Of a DNA stretch of 64,000 nucleotides, positions 38,301-45,059 are shown piece after piece. The notes under the pieces were generated by a model, which was given only the letters and a program-made list of their open reading frames with translations, was not told where the DNA came from and did no database searches. Both the position numbers and the translations under genes were made by a program. Within the stretch, counting starts at the first letter, position 1. Every line of letters begins with the position of its first letter. The stretch spans positions 2,728,001-2,792,000 of the forward strand of contig NZ_CP071182.1 of NCBI RefSeq assembly GCF_017298635.1. The letters run 5' to 3'. Source of the stretch: Paenalicyclobacillus mengziensis. GTDB lineage: Bacteria > Bacillota > Bacilli > Alicyclobacillales > Alicyclobacillaceae.

Positions 38301-40491
38301 CGAGCTTTGGTCTGCGACGCCTGCACCTTGCGGCGGTGACCGAACGTACAGCGTCACCCATGGGTTTGGGTACACCACGGTGGAACAACGAGGTGGCGAC
38401 CTAGACCATACCATGGAGGTGACTGTACCGCCTGACGACCCAGTAAAGGTCATCCGACTCCAGGTCATCAACAACAGTGAACGCGTGCAGCGCATCGCCG
38501 TGACCTACTACGCAGAGTGGGTCCTCGGCGTGTTGCGTTCGTCAGAAGCGCCTTACATCGTCAGCGATTGGGACAAGGGTCATCAGATGTTGTGGGCAAG
38601 GAACACCTATCAGGAGATATTTCGAGACAGGGTGGCTTTTCTCCATCTTTCGAAATCTCCCGACCATCCTTCCAAATCGTCAGACTCGGACCGAGATGAC
38701 GTGTCATACACAGCGGACCGCACGCATTTTCTCGGTGGCACAGGCGCTGCGAGCCTGGTCCATCCGGCTGAACTGGCTTCACATCGGTTGTCCGAACGCA
38801 TTGGTGCTGTTGCAAACTCGTGTGGTGCCGTCCAGATGATGGTCGAGGTGCCTCCGGGAGGACAAACCAGTGTTCTGGTTCTCCTTGGGTCTGCCGGTTC
38901 CGTCGACGAGGCGCGGGATATCGTCGACAAGTATTCGAGACATACCCGATTTTCAACTGTGCAGTCTAGGGTCAAGGAGTTTTGGAGAGGGGTGACGCAA
39001 CAGGTTCAGGTGCGAACACCGGATCGCTCACTCGACCTCCTGCTAAATGGCTGGCTTCTGTACCAGACCCTGTCGAGTCGACTGTGGGGAAGAACTGCAT
39101 TTTATCAAGCCGGGGGAGCTTACGGTTTTCGTGACCAACTGCAGGATTCACTTGCCTTTCTTCATACGGATGCGTCAATCACCAAAGAGCAAATCTTGCT
39201 TCATGCGGCGCATCAGTACGAGGAGGGAGACGTACAGCACTGGTGGCATGAGGAACTTGGCAAAGGTATTCGGACGCGTTGCTCGGACGACATGCTGTGG
39301 CTCCCGTATGTGGTTTCCCGTTACATCGAACACACCGGTGATACGACTGTGCTTCATGAGACCGTGCCATTTCTCAACAGCCCAGTGCTTGCTGACGATG
39401 AACTGGAGCGTTACGAAGGCACAGCTTTGGGGCTGCATCGCGCTCCAATCCTCCATCACTGTGTTCGGGCGATAGACCATGCCTTACAGTTCGGGCAGCA
39501 TGGATTGCCCCTCATGGGAACCGGTGACTGGAACGATGGGATGAATCACGTGGGTGCCAAAGGACGTGGCGAGAGTGTTTGGCTCGGGTGGTTTTTACTG
39601 CTCGTTGTGAAGCGGTTTTCCCTGGTCGCGGAACCTTTTCTGACAGAATCGATTGTCGATAACCTCTCTGACGCGGCGCACCAACTTGAGGCCGCACTCA
39701 ATCGTGACGGTTGGGACGGGGCATGGTTTCGGCGAGCGTTTACGGATGACGGAGCGATGCTTGGGTCAATGGAGAACAGTGAATGTCGGATTGATGCGAT
39801 TGCCCAGTCTTTTGCTGTCATCTCCGGCGGCACCTCGCGAGAGCGACAACAGCAGGCGATGCGTTCATTCGACCGTGAACTGGTAGATAGGGAGATGAAT
39901 GTCGCCAAACTCCTGACCCGACCGTTCGACAAGACAAACCCAGGACCGGGGTATATCAAGGGCTATCCACCTGGTGTCCGGGAGAACGGTGGGCAGTACA
40001 CGCACGGCGCCATTTGGAGCATCATCGCCTGGGCGATAATGGGAGAGCGGGAGAAAGCGTATGAACTGTTTACGTTGCTTAACCCAATCTCACACTCGTT
40101 GACACCGCATGAAGTCATGATTTATGGCAATGAGCCGTACGTCATGACAGCCGATGTCTACACAGCACAGCCGCACCGCGGCAGGGGCGGTTGGTCTTGG
40201 TACACTGGAGCAGCCGGCTGGATGTACCAGGCGGGACTGGAGTATATCCTTGGTATCAAGCGCCGCCAAGACCATTTGTTGATTGAACCTTGCGTCCCGA
40301 CACAGTGGGGGTCGTTCGAAGTGAAGTATCGGTACGGCACGACACTTTACACGATTACTGTTCGCTGTGGTTTAAAGGCAGGTACATCCCGTTTCGTCAT
40401 CGATGGACAACCTGTCGATTCACCATATCTAGAGTTACACGATGACGGGGCCACGCACGAGGTCGCTTGTTACCCATGGTCGAAACTGTAA
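32377..40491 (+). CDS. Cyclic beta-1,2-glucan synthase (NdvB/ChvB-like)
   Basis: A 2704-residue membrane enzyme starting at ATG 32377 behind AAGGAGCGGAGG. In order: a cytoplasmic region (1-380), two helices (about 382-434), a GT84 glycosyltransferase domain with FTVDEDTELPMG (about 600) and QRREHRWIRGDW (about 741), a group of helices (about 790-940), a glycoamylase-like domain (about 990-1370), and a large C-terminal GH94 region with GTGDWNDGMN near 2381 carrying the catalytic Asp. Known relatives build a UDP-glucose-derived beta-1,2 chain on themselves and release it as a ring through GH94 phosphorolysis. Length is close to the 2800-2900 typical of proteobacterial enzymes. UDP-glucose would come from the nearby galU. 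No separate exporter gene is adjacent. Confidence 0.93.
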   Translation: MIVDTEQLHARAGEFALTNELEPNPWTQIRLWSSFDADMSSLRRFAKQLTENRVACSQPAEDWLLDHMAFLETQADAVRRTFTRRTMRQLQKFPKSTVPRIMVICDDYLEHVDGNYEVTSFEDYINAYQEVSVLSLLECWALPSAMRVVIIRRLAQVMEEVKSRYEVCRWTSSILSQVRTGVGAIENINFVFERTWERGNLTPTQIVHIAQHLNEWEENVQPVRDFLSVQIENSDASLTQMEHYEHQLQAELQVTSGNLIKSLHLLEQLPWQTTFQHISHVERILSSREDSDYKRLDEASQDMLRKRVGELARQLRVPETLLAHTVIRLANNESGRHAPLLPRSSCIAYYLLDPDGEILLRKELSKLVHPRHLWAITVRRHPWLAYLSTGTLVFVLLLFVKGLWVSHGAQYRWVDWLTISAVLALPASEWVVNIVHSGIMRSLQPRILLRYDFSNGLPPDATTMVVVPVIWSTKAEVDEVMGRLVVHYLANRQANICFAVLADFMDAHVVSGPGDEVLVKYALLRIEQIRVDYGRERFFLFHRQRRHNEADDIHMGWERKRGKLVEFVELLSGKQDTSYTVVDGDGEVLQRVRYVFTVDEDTELPMGTVSRMAGTIHYPYNRPRFNAAGTRVVEGYGVLEPRVAVSFESAQSTRFARVWAGEPGIDPYAFAISDPYQNLFGSAMFVGKGLFDVEAFRKTLVDMIPDNRVLSHDYLEGGFLRTGLTSDIEVIEDHPETYYAYQRREHRWIRGDWQLLAWLWPKVRNRLGERVRVDLPGVTRWQIFDSLRRSLVAPSLYVLAILGVTALPGQREAFELIVVLTVFLPFLRGTVGLLLEHGTLASVWTGFLQSVVKLITLPFDAVVAIDAMIRTCYRMFISRRRLLEWVTSAETNHNNNGRRVLVYEPFGYLLVLAFTVAAWPRAGRPVSVVAIFLAVLWWMAHAVTRMIGRTEPKATRDWVEAARPQLNEWAKQIWKFYDDYVTAADSWLPPDNVQFRPKLAVARRTSPTNIGLYLACVLAAKDLGLIDRASMLDRLEGTLECLKGLEKWQGHLYNWYDTGSTKPLPPRYVSTVDSGNFVAYLMVVRQGLLEISVSDEAFKGRVLKLVTAITSLIDETDFSALYDADERVFCLGYHVETNRRETIRYDLLASEARQASFVAIALGKIPVSHWFGLGRAMTMAGGHKTLLSWSGTMFEYLMPSLIMRTYRNTVWDSTFRGVVARQAEYAAHRHVPFGISESGYYAFDYQLNYQYRAFGVPGLGFERGLGNNLVVAPYAAMMALPLTGHVSLEALRQFEDLGGKGEYGFYEALDFTAGRLPKGSRYEVIQSFMAHHQGMSLLALANVLQDDVMIERFHTDPNVKAARLLLQERVPVKPAMVKETLGVHAETPDLSGHVDDLERTFTEPPLLPEVNVLSNGRITSVTTYDGSGRLTWNGMAVSRWRDDPVLRSSGMVVYVRDVASEATWTATAFPGGFASDGGSGVGRQEERRTAFRLDKTIMEARTHGIWSNMEVTVAPDLDAEVRRLKLVNETALVRTLEVSSFLELALSPQSADSAHPAFERLFVETEHDQQAQCLLARKRQRQEEDGEVWAVHTMNVDGPEAGDYEYETDRAAFIGRGYSLERPMAMPEHLRGTVGAVTDPAFIMHRTVRLQPHDAISLYITTGVATSREGALDIVHRLREPAQVDRQFHLAWMRSQIDLRHLHLTPGQANTAQMLAGWLVYQPPLTAERRRAILNNQLGQSGLWAHGISGDLPIVTVTVSHADDLRFATLLARQHQYLWALGVFAHLIVLDESEGVYQDEVMNRLRDALAARGIAEPHLILGLKADQLSVDERNLLVAVSVLWLHSDGPSLRSQMGGSEADREVHSPWHGGVVKSHQHVPLGAHETDYAGEFFNGWGSFVEDGRAYRVHVRQGEYLQKPWANILANAHFGCMVTELGTGYSWWSNAREFKLTPWTNDPVLDFPGEVLYLRDLETNELWSATPAPCGGDRTYSVTHGFGYTTVEQRGGDLDHTMEVTVPPDDPVKVIRLQVINNSERVQRIAVTYYAEWVLGVLRSSEAPYIVSDWDKGHQMLWARNTYQEIFRDRVAFLHLSKSPDHPSKSSDSDRDDVSYTADRTHFLGGTGAASLVHPAELASHRLSERIGAVANSCGAVQMMVEVPPGGQTSVLVLLGSAGSVDEARDIVDKYSRHTRFSTVQSRVKEFWRGVTQQVQVRTPDRSLDLLLNGWLLYQTLSSRLWGRTAFYQAGGAYGFRDQLQDSLAFLHTDASITKEQILLHAAHQYEEGDVQHWWHEELGKGIRTRCSDDMLWLPYVVSRYIEHTGDTTVLHETVPFLNSPVLADDELERYEGTALGLHRAPILHHCVRAIDHALQFGQHGLPLMGTGDWNDGMNHVGAKGRGESVWLGWFLLLVVKRFSLVAEPFLTESIVDNLSDAAHQLEAALNRDGWDGAWFRRAFTDDGAMLGSMENSECRIDAIAQSFAVISGGTSRERQQQAMRSFDRELVDREMNVAKLLTRPFDKTNPGPGYIKGYPPGVRENGGQYTHGAIWSIIAWAIMGEREKAYELFTLLNPISHSLTPHEVMIYGNEPYVMTADVYTAQPHRGRGGWSWYTGAAGWMYQAGLEYILGIKRRQDHLLIEPCVPTQWGSFEVKYRYGTTLYTITVRCGLKAGTSRFVIDGQPVDSPYLELHDDGATHEVACYPWSKL

Positions 40492-40637
40492 GCTGTATCC
40501 GCAGCGTGCGATTACGCATATTGTGCGATGACGTACACTGTACAAGGGGCTATATTGTGCAGTGACGTATATTTTCTCCAATTTGAGGACAAAATATGGA
40601 ACATACGAAAGATCTCGGTAAAAGTGAGTGAAAGACT

Positions 40638-40823
40638 ATGTTGCGGTACCTGTTTGACATGTACAGGATGAGGCTAAAAAGACGGTCAAAGGGACTTGCA
40701 TGGTTCTTTCTTTGTATGTGGACATATTTCCTCATCGGAGATGTCGTTCGCGGCTATATCATTTTTAGCGCACTCATCTTCATATTCGCCTTGGAGAACC
40801 TCTATTGTCTGACCCGCAAGTAA
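40638..40823 (+). CDS. Small membrane protein, 61 aa
   Basis: ATG 40638 with a weak GAGTG upstream. The 61-residue product has a basic N-terminus (MLRYLFDMYRMRLKRRSKG) followed by two hydrophobic segments separated by a short DVVRG turn, which fits a two-helix membrane protein. No family is recognised. It stands 146 bases behind the glucan synthase and might be co-transcribed with it. Confidence 0.5.
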   Translation: MLRYLFDMYRMRLKRRSKGLAWFFLCMWTYFLIGDVVRGYIIFSALIFIFALENLYCLTRK

Positions 40824-40920
40824 AAAATCGTTGATGAATAGGCACGTCATCCACAGGAAACCTTAGGTAGGAATTGGAGCCATGCTCCCATTCAGATTGC
40901 CATTCGGTGGAGGTGCAAGG

Positions 40921-41145
40921 ATGAATCCTCAACAGCAAGATACGTCCAAATCAGCAGAAGTCATGTTTCACCCGAGTAACTATGAGGACGATGTCGATTT
41001 GTCCCAAGCCTTAGCGATTACGCATGAGCAAGTCAACGACGTCTATATGGCAGGGACCAGTGATGGGTTCACCTTGTTAGAGAACGGAGCCGTCCGGAAG
41101 AACCCTGCGAATGGACAACAGGCACCGGGTGGAACACATCAGTAG
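40921..41145 (+). CDS. DUF4025 (YozQ-like) small protein
   Basis: A 74-residue protein if started at ATG 40921, which has GGTGGAGGTGC directly upstream; ATG 40882 with TTGGAG is a possible longer start. HPSNYEDDVDLSQALAITHE and QVNDVYMAGTSDGF match the DUF4025 pattern known from Bacillus YozQ. The function is unknown in all hosts; the family is restricted to spore-forming Bacillota. The protein is small, acidic and soluble. A strong terminator follows. Confidence 0.65.
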   Translation: MNPQQQDTSKSAEVMFHPSNYEDDVDLSQALAITHEQVNDVYMAGTSDGFTLLENGAVRKNPANGQQAPGGTHQ

Positions 41146-41194
41146 GTGTTGAAGCGTTGTAACGACAGTCATTGTTGATGCTGTTGAGCATTTA

Positions 41195-41237
41195 GGCTGC
41201 TTCCTTCGATTACAAACTCGAGGAAGCAGCCCTTTTT
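41195..41237 (+). terminator. Rho-independent terminator
   Basis: GGCTGCTTCCT (41195-41205) and AGGAAGCAGCC (41221-41231) form an 11-bp perfect stem, followed by CTTTTT. It ends the transcript of the DUF4025 gene. Confidence 0.9.
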
Positions 41238-41482
41238 GCATGTCTGACTTGCCTGGTTACCCTGCCATCTGGGTGTTTTCTGGTGTTCGGTCGATGTTCC
41301 CCAAACCTGTGGCTAAACACGCAAATAAAGGCGAGTGACTTCCTTTGAAAAGTCCCTATCCAATCCTCACGAAGTCCCCTTAAGACGCTCCTGCTTGCCA
41401 ATGGGCATTCACCCAAGGAACGGTTTCGGCATAGGCTACCGCACAAACCGGATGTAACCGTACAGTACCCGAGGTGATATGA

Positions 41483-42100
41483 ATGCCTTTAGGTTCCAAA
41501 AACCCGGTTATCAAGAACCCAAAAGAGAACCATCCGCCTTCAAGGACTGAGGTGAGCAACATCGTTAGTCAATACAAAGACGGAGAACTGGCCCTCGCCG
41601 AAGCCCTGCGGATGTTGTCCGGGAAGCCGGGAGACACAACCGATGCAACACCACCTACGCTCAGCAAAGACCGGTTGCAGGAAATCTTTGCAGAGCTCGA
41701 CAAATTAATTGGGCTGAAGAACGTCAAGGCTGTGGTGCGCGAAATCTTTGCACTCCTCTATATGCAAGAGCGCCGGCGTCAGATGCACCTGAAAGTAGAG
41801 CCGGTTGTTCTGCACATGGTGTTCAAGGGCAACCCCGGCACGGGGAAGACGACTGTGGCCAGATTGCTCGCGCAGATGTTTCACGCTTGTGGTCTGCTCG
41901 AAAAGGGCCACCTGGTTGAAGTTGAGCGCGCCGATCTGGTTGGCGAATACATCGGCCACACTGCCCAGAAGACTCGGGAGATGGTGAAAAAAGCGCTCGG
42001 CGGCGTCCTTTTTATTGACGAGGCCTATTCGCTTGCCCGCGGGGGCGAACGCGATTTCGGCCGCGAGAGTATTGACGCGCTCGTGAAGACCAAGGTTTGA
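41483..42100 (+). pseudogene. spoVK: SpoVK/CbbX-type AAA+ ATPase, truncated after Walker B
   Basis: ATG 41483 follows CGAGGTGAT. The 205 residues start with a poorly conserved region and then show the SpoVK/CbbX-type AAA+ N-terminal half: [40 protein letters not shown] (Walker A), [20 protein letters not shown] and [16 protein letters not shown] (Walker B). After [10 protein letters not shown], where relatives continue with the sensor region, the sequence becomes KTKV and stops. The missing 3' half does not occur anywhere in this window. The break marks the left edge of an accessory region, so the gene was cut by integration or deletion. An intact SpoVK acts in spore maturation. Confidence 0.85.
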
Positions 42101-42510
42101 ATTATGTAGTCCGTGAAACCATTGCTTTGAACAAAGTAAAGAGGCTGTATTCACCGCAGTACATAGCCCAGACTTATAAGCGACATGAGCCATTGACAGG
42201 GGAGATCATTAGATTGTACGACGAGAAGTTGATGACATTTCAACAAATTGGCGATGCCTTAGGGATTCCGTGGTGGGATGTAAAGAAAATATTAAGGTCT
42301 CACGATGTCCCGCCCATCTCAGAGGCTACACGCGCCAGAAGAAGGCGCCAGAAGGATTTTGAGGTGATATACCAAATGCACATTACCGAGCAAATGACAT
42401 TTGTTCAAATTGGACAAGCCCTTGGTCGCTCTGCACCTTACATCAGGAAAGTATTGGAGGACAACGGGGTAAAGCCGGTCAATTATGGTCAAATTGGGCG
42501 TCGAAGGTAA
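42097..42510 (+). CDS. Tandem helix-turn-helix protein, 137 aa
   Basis: The frame opens at TTG 42097 inside the end of truncated spoVK; another TTG lies at 42127 ([12 protein letters not shown]). No strong ribosome site separates them. The product has two similar about 35-residue HTH units: [20 protein letters not shown] with [10 protein letters not shown], and [20 protein letters not shown] with [10 protein letters not shown], linked by a basic stretch (RARRRRQK). The pattern fits a DNA-binding protein of a mobile element, possibly an excision or replication control factor. It is the first gene after the spoVK break. Behind it a 27-codon frame at 42564-42647 has AAAGGAG but no recognised relative. 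Confidence 0.55.
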   Translation: MNYVVRETIALNKVKRLYSPQYIAQTYKRHEPLTGEIIRLYDEKLMTFQQIGDALGIPWWDVKKILRSHDVPPISEATRARRRRQKDFEVIYQMHITEQMTFVQIGQALGRSAPYIRKVLEDNGVKPVNYGQIGRRR

Positions 42511-42707
42511 GACGGATATAGCCAATGGTACAAAGTGTAACCCAAAGGAGAAACGCTATATTTATGGCTTCCCCTCTAAGCGGCTTTTTGAGCGTAGGAG
42601 TAAAACAAGTGGTTAATGCAAAAGCAAGGTATGTTTGGATCCGTTGACGCTTAGTTACCGGATTGACCCCCGTATATTGGACACAGCTCCCGTTTCCTAG
42701 TGTTTTC

Positions 42708-43589
42708 TCAGACTTTCACGTCGGACTTCGGCATCAATCCTGTTTCAAGATGTGCTTTGTTGAACTCCACAGGCGACAGGAAGCTCAGACTCGAATGCAT
42801 GCGCCGATTGTTGTAGTAGTCCATGAATTCCACAATGATGCCATACGCCTGGGTATAGCTTTCGAACTCGTGTCTGGACAGGCAATCGTCTTCAAGAAGC
42901 CTGTGGAATGATTCGATATGTGCGTTCATGTTCGGCGTTCTTGGCGGAATCCTTTCATGTTCAAGTTGAAGTCGTTGACACGTAGATTCAAACGCCTCGC
43001 TGATAAACTGCGGTCCGTTGTCAGACCGGATTGTAGGTAACTGGGTTCCTCCGTAGAGTTTCCTCTTCCACAAAGCCTGCTCCAGTGTATTTGCAGCATC
43101 TTTTCCTTCACACCGTAACCCAATATGGTAATTCACGATTGCACGGTCGAAGACATCTATATACGAAAGCACGTACAGAAAACGGTCCTCGCCATGAACG
43201 TATCCATATTTGATGTCGACCTCCCACAGCTGATTTGGCCCCGTCACATTGCGGTTTCTGGCAAGTCTGCGTGGATGCTTCGCTTTCAACTTTCGTTGGG
43301 GTTTTAACACCCCAAGTTCGTCACACAGCCGATAAACCTTCTTCTTGTTGATAACCAGGTTGTATTTACGTTTGAGCCAATACGTGAGTTTGAGGTACCC
43401 ATATGCAAAACCGTCGCCTTCAATCGCTTCCATAAGCCACTCCTTGACCTGCTCATTGCTGACTTTCTCCCCATCTTTCGTCAAGGTGTATTTGGTCACA
43501 GGACGTCCTCCAGAAGACGTTCTCGGCTTCGGCTCGTGAGTCTGTTGAAAATAGTAGGTGGATCGAGAGACCCCCACAATGCGCAGCAC
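42708..43589 (-). CDS. IS3-family transposase OrfB
   Basis: A 293-residue integrase-core transposase. MLRIVGVSRSTYYFQQTHEP begins the family, with an HTH_21 region (AIEGDGFAYGYLKLTYWLKR). The rve core has WEVDIKYGYVHGEDRFLYVL (first Asp), IRSDNGPQFISEAFESTCQR (second Asp) and NAHIESFHRLLEDDCLSRHE (Glu), so the DDE triad is complete. YYNNRRMHSSLSFLSPVEF is the standard end of the core. It may be made alone or as an OrfAB fusion with the upstream frame, whose last codons lie 45 bases before this frame's first Met. Confidence 0.92.
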   Translation of the reverse strand: MLRIVGVSRSTYYFQQTHEPKPRTSSGGRPVTKYTLTKDGEKVSNEQVKEWLMEAIEGDGFAYGYLKLTYWLKRKYNLVINKKKVYRLCDELGVLKPQRKLKAKHPRRLARNRNVTGPNQLWEVDIKYGYVHGEDRFLYVLSYIDVFDRAIVNYHIGLRCEGKDAANTLEQALWKRKLYGGTQLPTIRSDNGPQFISEAFESTCQRLQLEHERIPPRTPNMNAHIESFHRLLEDDCLSRHEFESYTQAYGIIVEFMDYYNNRRMHSSLSFLSPVEFNKAHLETGLMPKSDVKV

Positions 43590-43633
43590 AAAGGTGACTG
43601 AAAACCCGGCTGTGATCCACTTGTGCGCAATCG

Positions 43634-43978
43634 CTATTTTATCCGCAAGTGAGGGTTTGCTTTTTTTAACAGGTCACGCAAGATGGAAATCTCAAGAGCC
43701 TGTTCGCCCAGGGTCTTCTTCATCTGTTCATTCTCTGCAGTCAGTTGCTTACGTTCTTCCTGCAGCTGCTTCAATTCCTCTGGGGCTACATTGGTGACCT
43801 GCCCTCTTGTCTTAGGCGGGGTCTTGCCCCCGACTACTTCGTTGAATTGCCTAATCCATCGGCGAACCATATTTGCATTGAGGGCGTGCTTCCTGGCGAC
43901 CAAGGTAACATTCCCAGTCTCGGAACACTCCCGAACGATCTGCTGCTTAAACTGTGCTGAGAAATTCCGTCGTTCCAT
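43634..43978 (-). CDS. IS3-family transposase OrfA
   Basis: A 114-residue DNA-binding partner. ERRNFSAQFKQQIVRECSET and VTLVARKHALNANMVRRWIR form the HTH_Tnp_1 domain, and LKQLQEERKQLTAENEQMKK is the leucine-zipper region through which OrfA and OrfAB interact. On the minus strand an AGGAGGATGAG lies just before ATG 43978. Together with orfB it makes the transposition machinery of the 42665-44043 element. Confidence 0.92.
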   Translation of the reverse strand: MERRNFSAQFKQQIVRECSETGNVTLVARKHALNANMVRRWIRQFNEVVGGKTPPKTRGQVTNVAPEELKQLQEERKQLTAENEQMKKTLGEQALEISILRDLLKKANPHLRIK

Positions 43979-44143
43979 ATCTCATCCTCCTGCTGTGTCT
44001 AGTATGCTATGCAGCAAGGAGTCTGTCCAACCTGATTTGGGGGCTTAAGAGTTACTACATCCTTGGTTCCACACGCAGGAATATGGGCTACGTGGAACCT
44101 AGGTCTGACGGCATGAGTAAGTACGCGAATTAGGTCAGTATTG

Positions 44144-44365
44144 TCAGAATGTATTGGGAAGTCGAGTCGTGCTAACGATTTGAGGACTCCCGTCGATATT
44201 CGGGAATTGTGTATCGCCAGGGATCCAACCATCGAATTGATTATGCCGAACCCTCGCTTGCAGGCCACGTTTAATTCGTATGCTCTCACGTTTGTGCTCC
44301 GCTGCAACAATCAGCTTAAAAAGCTGCTTCACTCCTGTGGCCCCCGAAAATCTATTAAACACCAT
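44144..44365 (-). CDS. Possible remnant of a serine recombinase, 73 aa
   Basis: On the minus strand ATAGGAG precedes ATG 44365, and one copy of the TTGCCGTACAG element lies 38-60 bases upstream. The segment IVAAEHKRESIRIKRGLQAR with VRHNQFDGW recalls the helix E region of large serine recombinases (ExERE...KRGLxARxxxGK), but the catalytic N-terminal domain is absent and the C-terminal part is not recognisable. If correct, it is a stump of the enzyme that once integrated this region into spoVK. It could equally be an unrelated short protein. The remaining sequence from 44044 to 44738 has no other supported gene. Confidence 0.3.
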   Translation of the reverse strand: MVFNRFSGATGVKQLFKLIVAAEHKRESIRIKRGLQARVRHNQFDGWIPGDTQFPNIDGSPQIVSTTRLPNTF

Positions 44366-44402
44366 CGCGTCAAAACTCCTATCCAGTAAATTTTGTTGCC
44401 AC

Positions 44403-44426
44403 TAGCTCCACGCCTGTACGGCAAAC
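44403..44426 (-). promoter_or_regulatory. TTGCCGTACAG element, copy 1 (minus strand)
   Basis: Read on the minus strand: a T-rich stretch (TATTTGGG) followed by TTTGCCGTACAGGCGTGGAG. It shares TTGCCGTACAG and the following C-G spacing with four other copies in this region. It lies about 60 bases before the ATG at 44365. Confidence 0.65.
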
Positions 44427-44652
44427 CCAAATACTTCGCTATTTCATTCGAAGGCTTGAAGAGTTATTCCCCGTTTCGTGTTCTGTTCGCTTGGACCTTC
44501 CCCTTGACGTGTTAGGTGTGGCTGTACCGCGATTTTCATTGTTCCTGAACGAGGACCTTTCTTTAAGATCACAACTCCACACTTGCGGGTTCCCCATGTG
44601 AGTGGGATTGCTAACGCCTTATTTAAGGGTATTTCTGTGTGCTTTTGTTTTT

Positions 44653-44692
44653 TATTTTTGGCTTGCCGTACAGTCTCGTAACTATTGAAGGC
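44653..44692 (+). promoter_or_regulatory. TTGCCGTACAG element, copy 2
   Basis: TTTATTTTTGG is followed by CTTGCCGTACAGTCTCGTAA and CTATTGAAGG. It lies about 45 bases before the excisionase-like gene. T tract, core and the A/T-rich block after the core match the other copies. Confidence 0.7.
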
Positions 44693-44738
44693 ACCTAGTA
44701 CACGAGGATGCCTAAAAAGTACGGAAAGGGTGGGCCAT

Positions 44739-44897
44739 TTGAACACTATGCAATTCATTACGGTGCAGGAATACTCGGAACTTGTGTCCCTGGACTTGTC
44801 AACTGTTTATCGCCTAGTCAACCGTGGTGAGATTCCTGTTAAGCGTATCGGGCGATCCATCAGGATTCCAGTGTCGGCCTTAGAGATTCGATCCTAA
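44739..44897 (+). CDS. Excisionase/AlpA-like helix-turn-helix protein
   Basis: A 52-residue protein from TTG 44739 (GAAAGGGTGGG upstream) or 49 residues from ATG 44748. QFITVQEYSELVSLDLSTVY and RLVNRGEIPVKRIGRSIRIP form the single winged-helix of HTH_17/excisionase proteins (helix-turn-helix, then the G-R-S-I-R-I-P wing). Such proteins direct excision or regulate transcription in integrated elements. It carries a TTGCCGTACAG element upstream and a GC-rich hairpin downstream, and stands before the replication gene. Confidence 0.8.
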   Translation: MNTMQFITVQEYSELVSLDLSTVYRLVNRGEIPVKRIGRSIRIPVSALEIRS

Positions 44898-44926
44898 GAA
44901 AAGTCTTGAAATCAACGTACGCAAAA

Positions 44927-44950
44927 AGCCGCCTGTTCGCGCAGGCGGCT
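44927..44950 (+). terminator. GC-rich hairpin after the excisionase-like gene
   Basis: AGCCGCCTG (44927-44935) pairs with CAGGCGGCT (44942-44950) around a short loop, preceded by AAAA and followed by AATTCGTGTTT. The T-run is weak, so termination may be partial, allowing some reading into the replication gene. Confidence 0.6.
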
Positions 44951-44977
44951 AATTCGTGTTTCGGGAGATGTAATCGC

Positions 44978-45055
44978 ATGACAAATCTTAGTGGATTCCG
45001 ATGGGGAAATCAAGCTAATCGTTGTGGCAGACACATTGCCGCCAACAGGCGGTGA
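44978..45055 (+). CDS. 25-codon leader frame before the replication gene
   Basis: ATG 44978 lies behind GGGAGATG and runs to TGA at 45053-45055, four bases before ATG 45060 of the replication protein. The product (MTNLSGFRWGNQANRCGRHI and five more residues) has no recognised relatives. A short translated frame ending beside the start of a rep gene is a common way to couple and limit Rep synthesis in plasmids, but here it is only an inference from spacing. Confidence 0.35.
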   Translation: MTNLSGFRWGNQANRCGRHIAANRR

Positions 45056-45059
45056 TAGC

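Larger units (their letters stand above)
42665..44043 (-). mobile_element. IS3-family insertion sequence
   Basis: An about 1.38-kb element with orfA and orfB on the minus strand. The ends CCCCCGTATATTGGACACAG and, in reverse, CCCCCAAATCAGGTTGGACA are imperfect inverted repeats. I found no clear target duplication, so the outer limits are accurate to a few bases. It differs from the IS3-family copy at 10201-11604. Confidence 0.78.
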
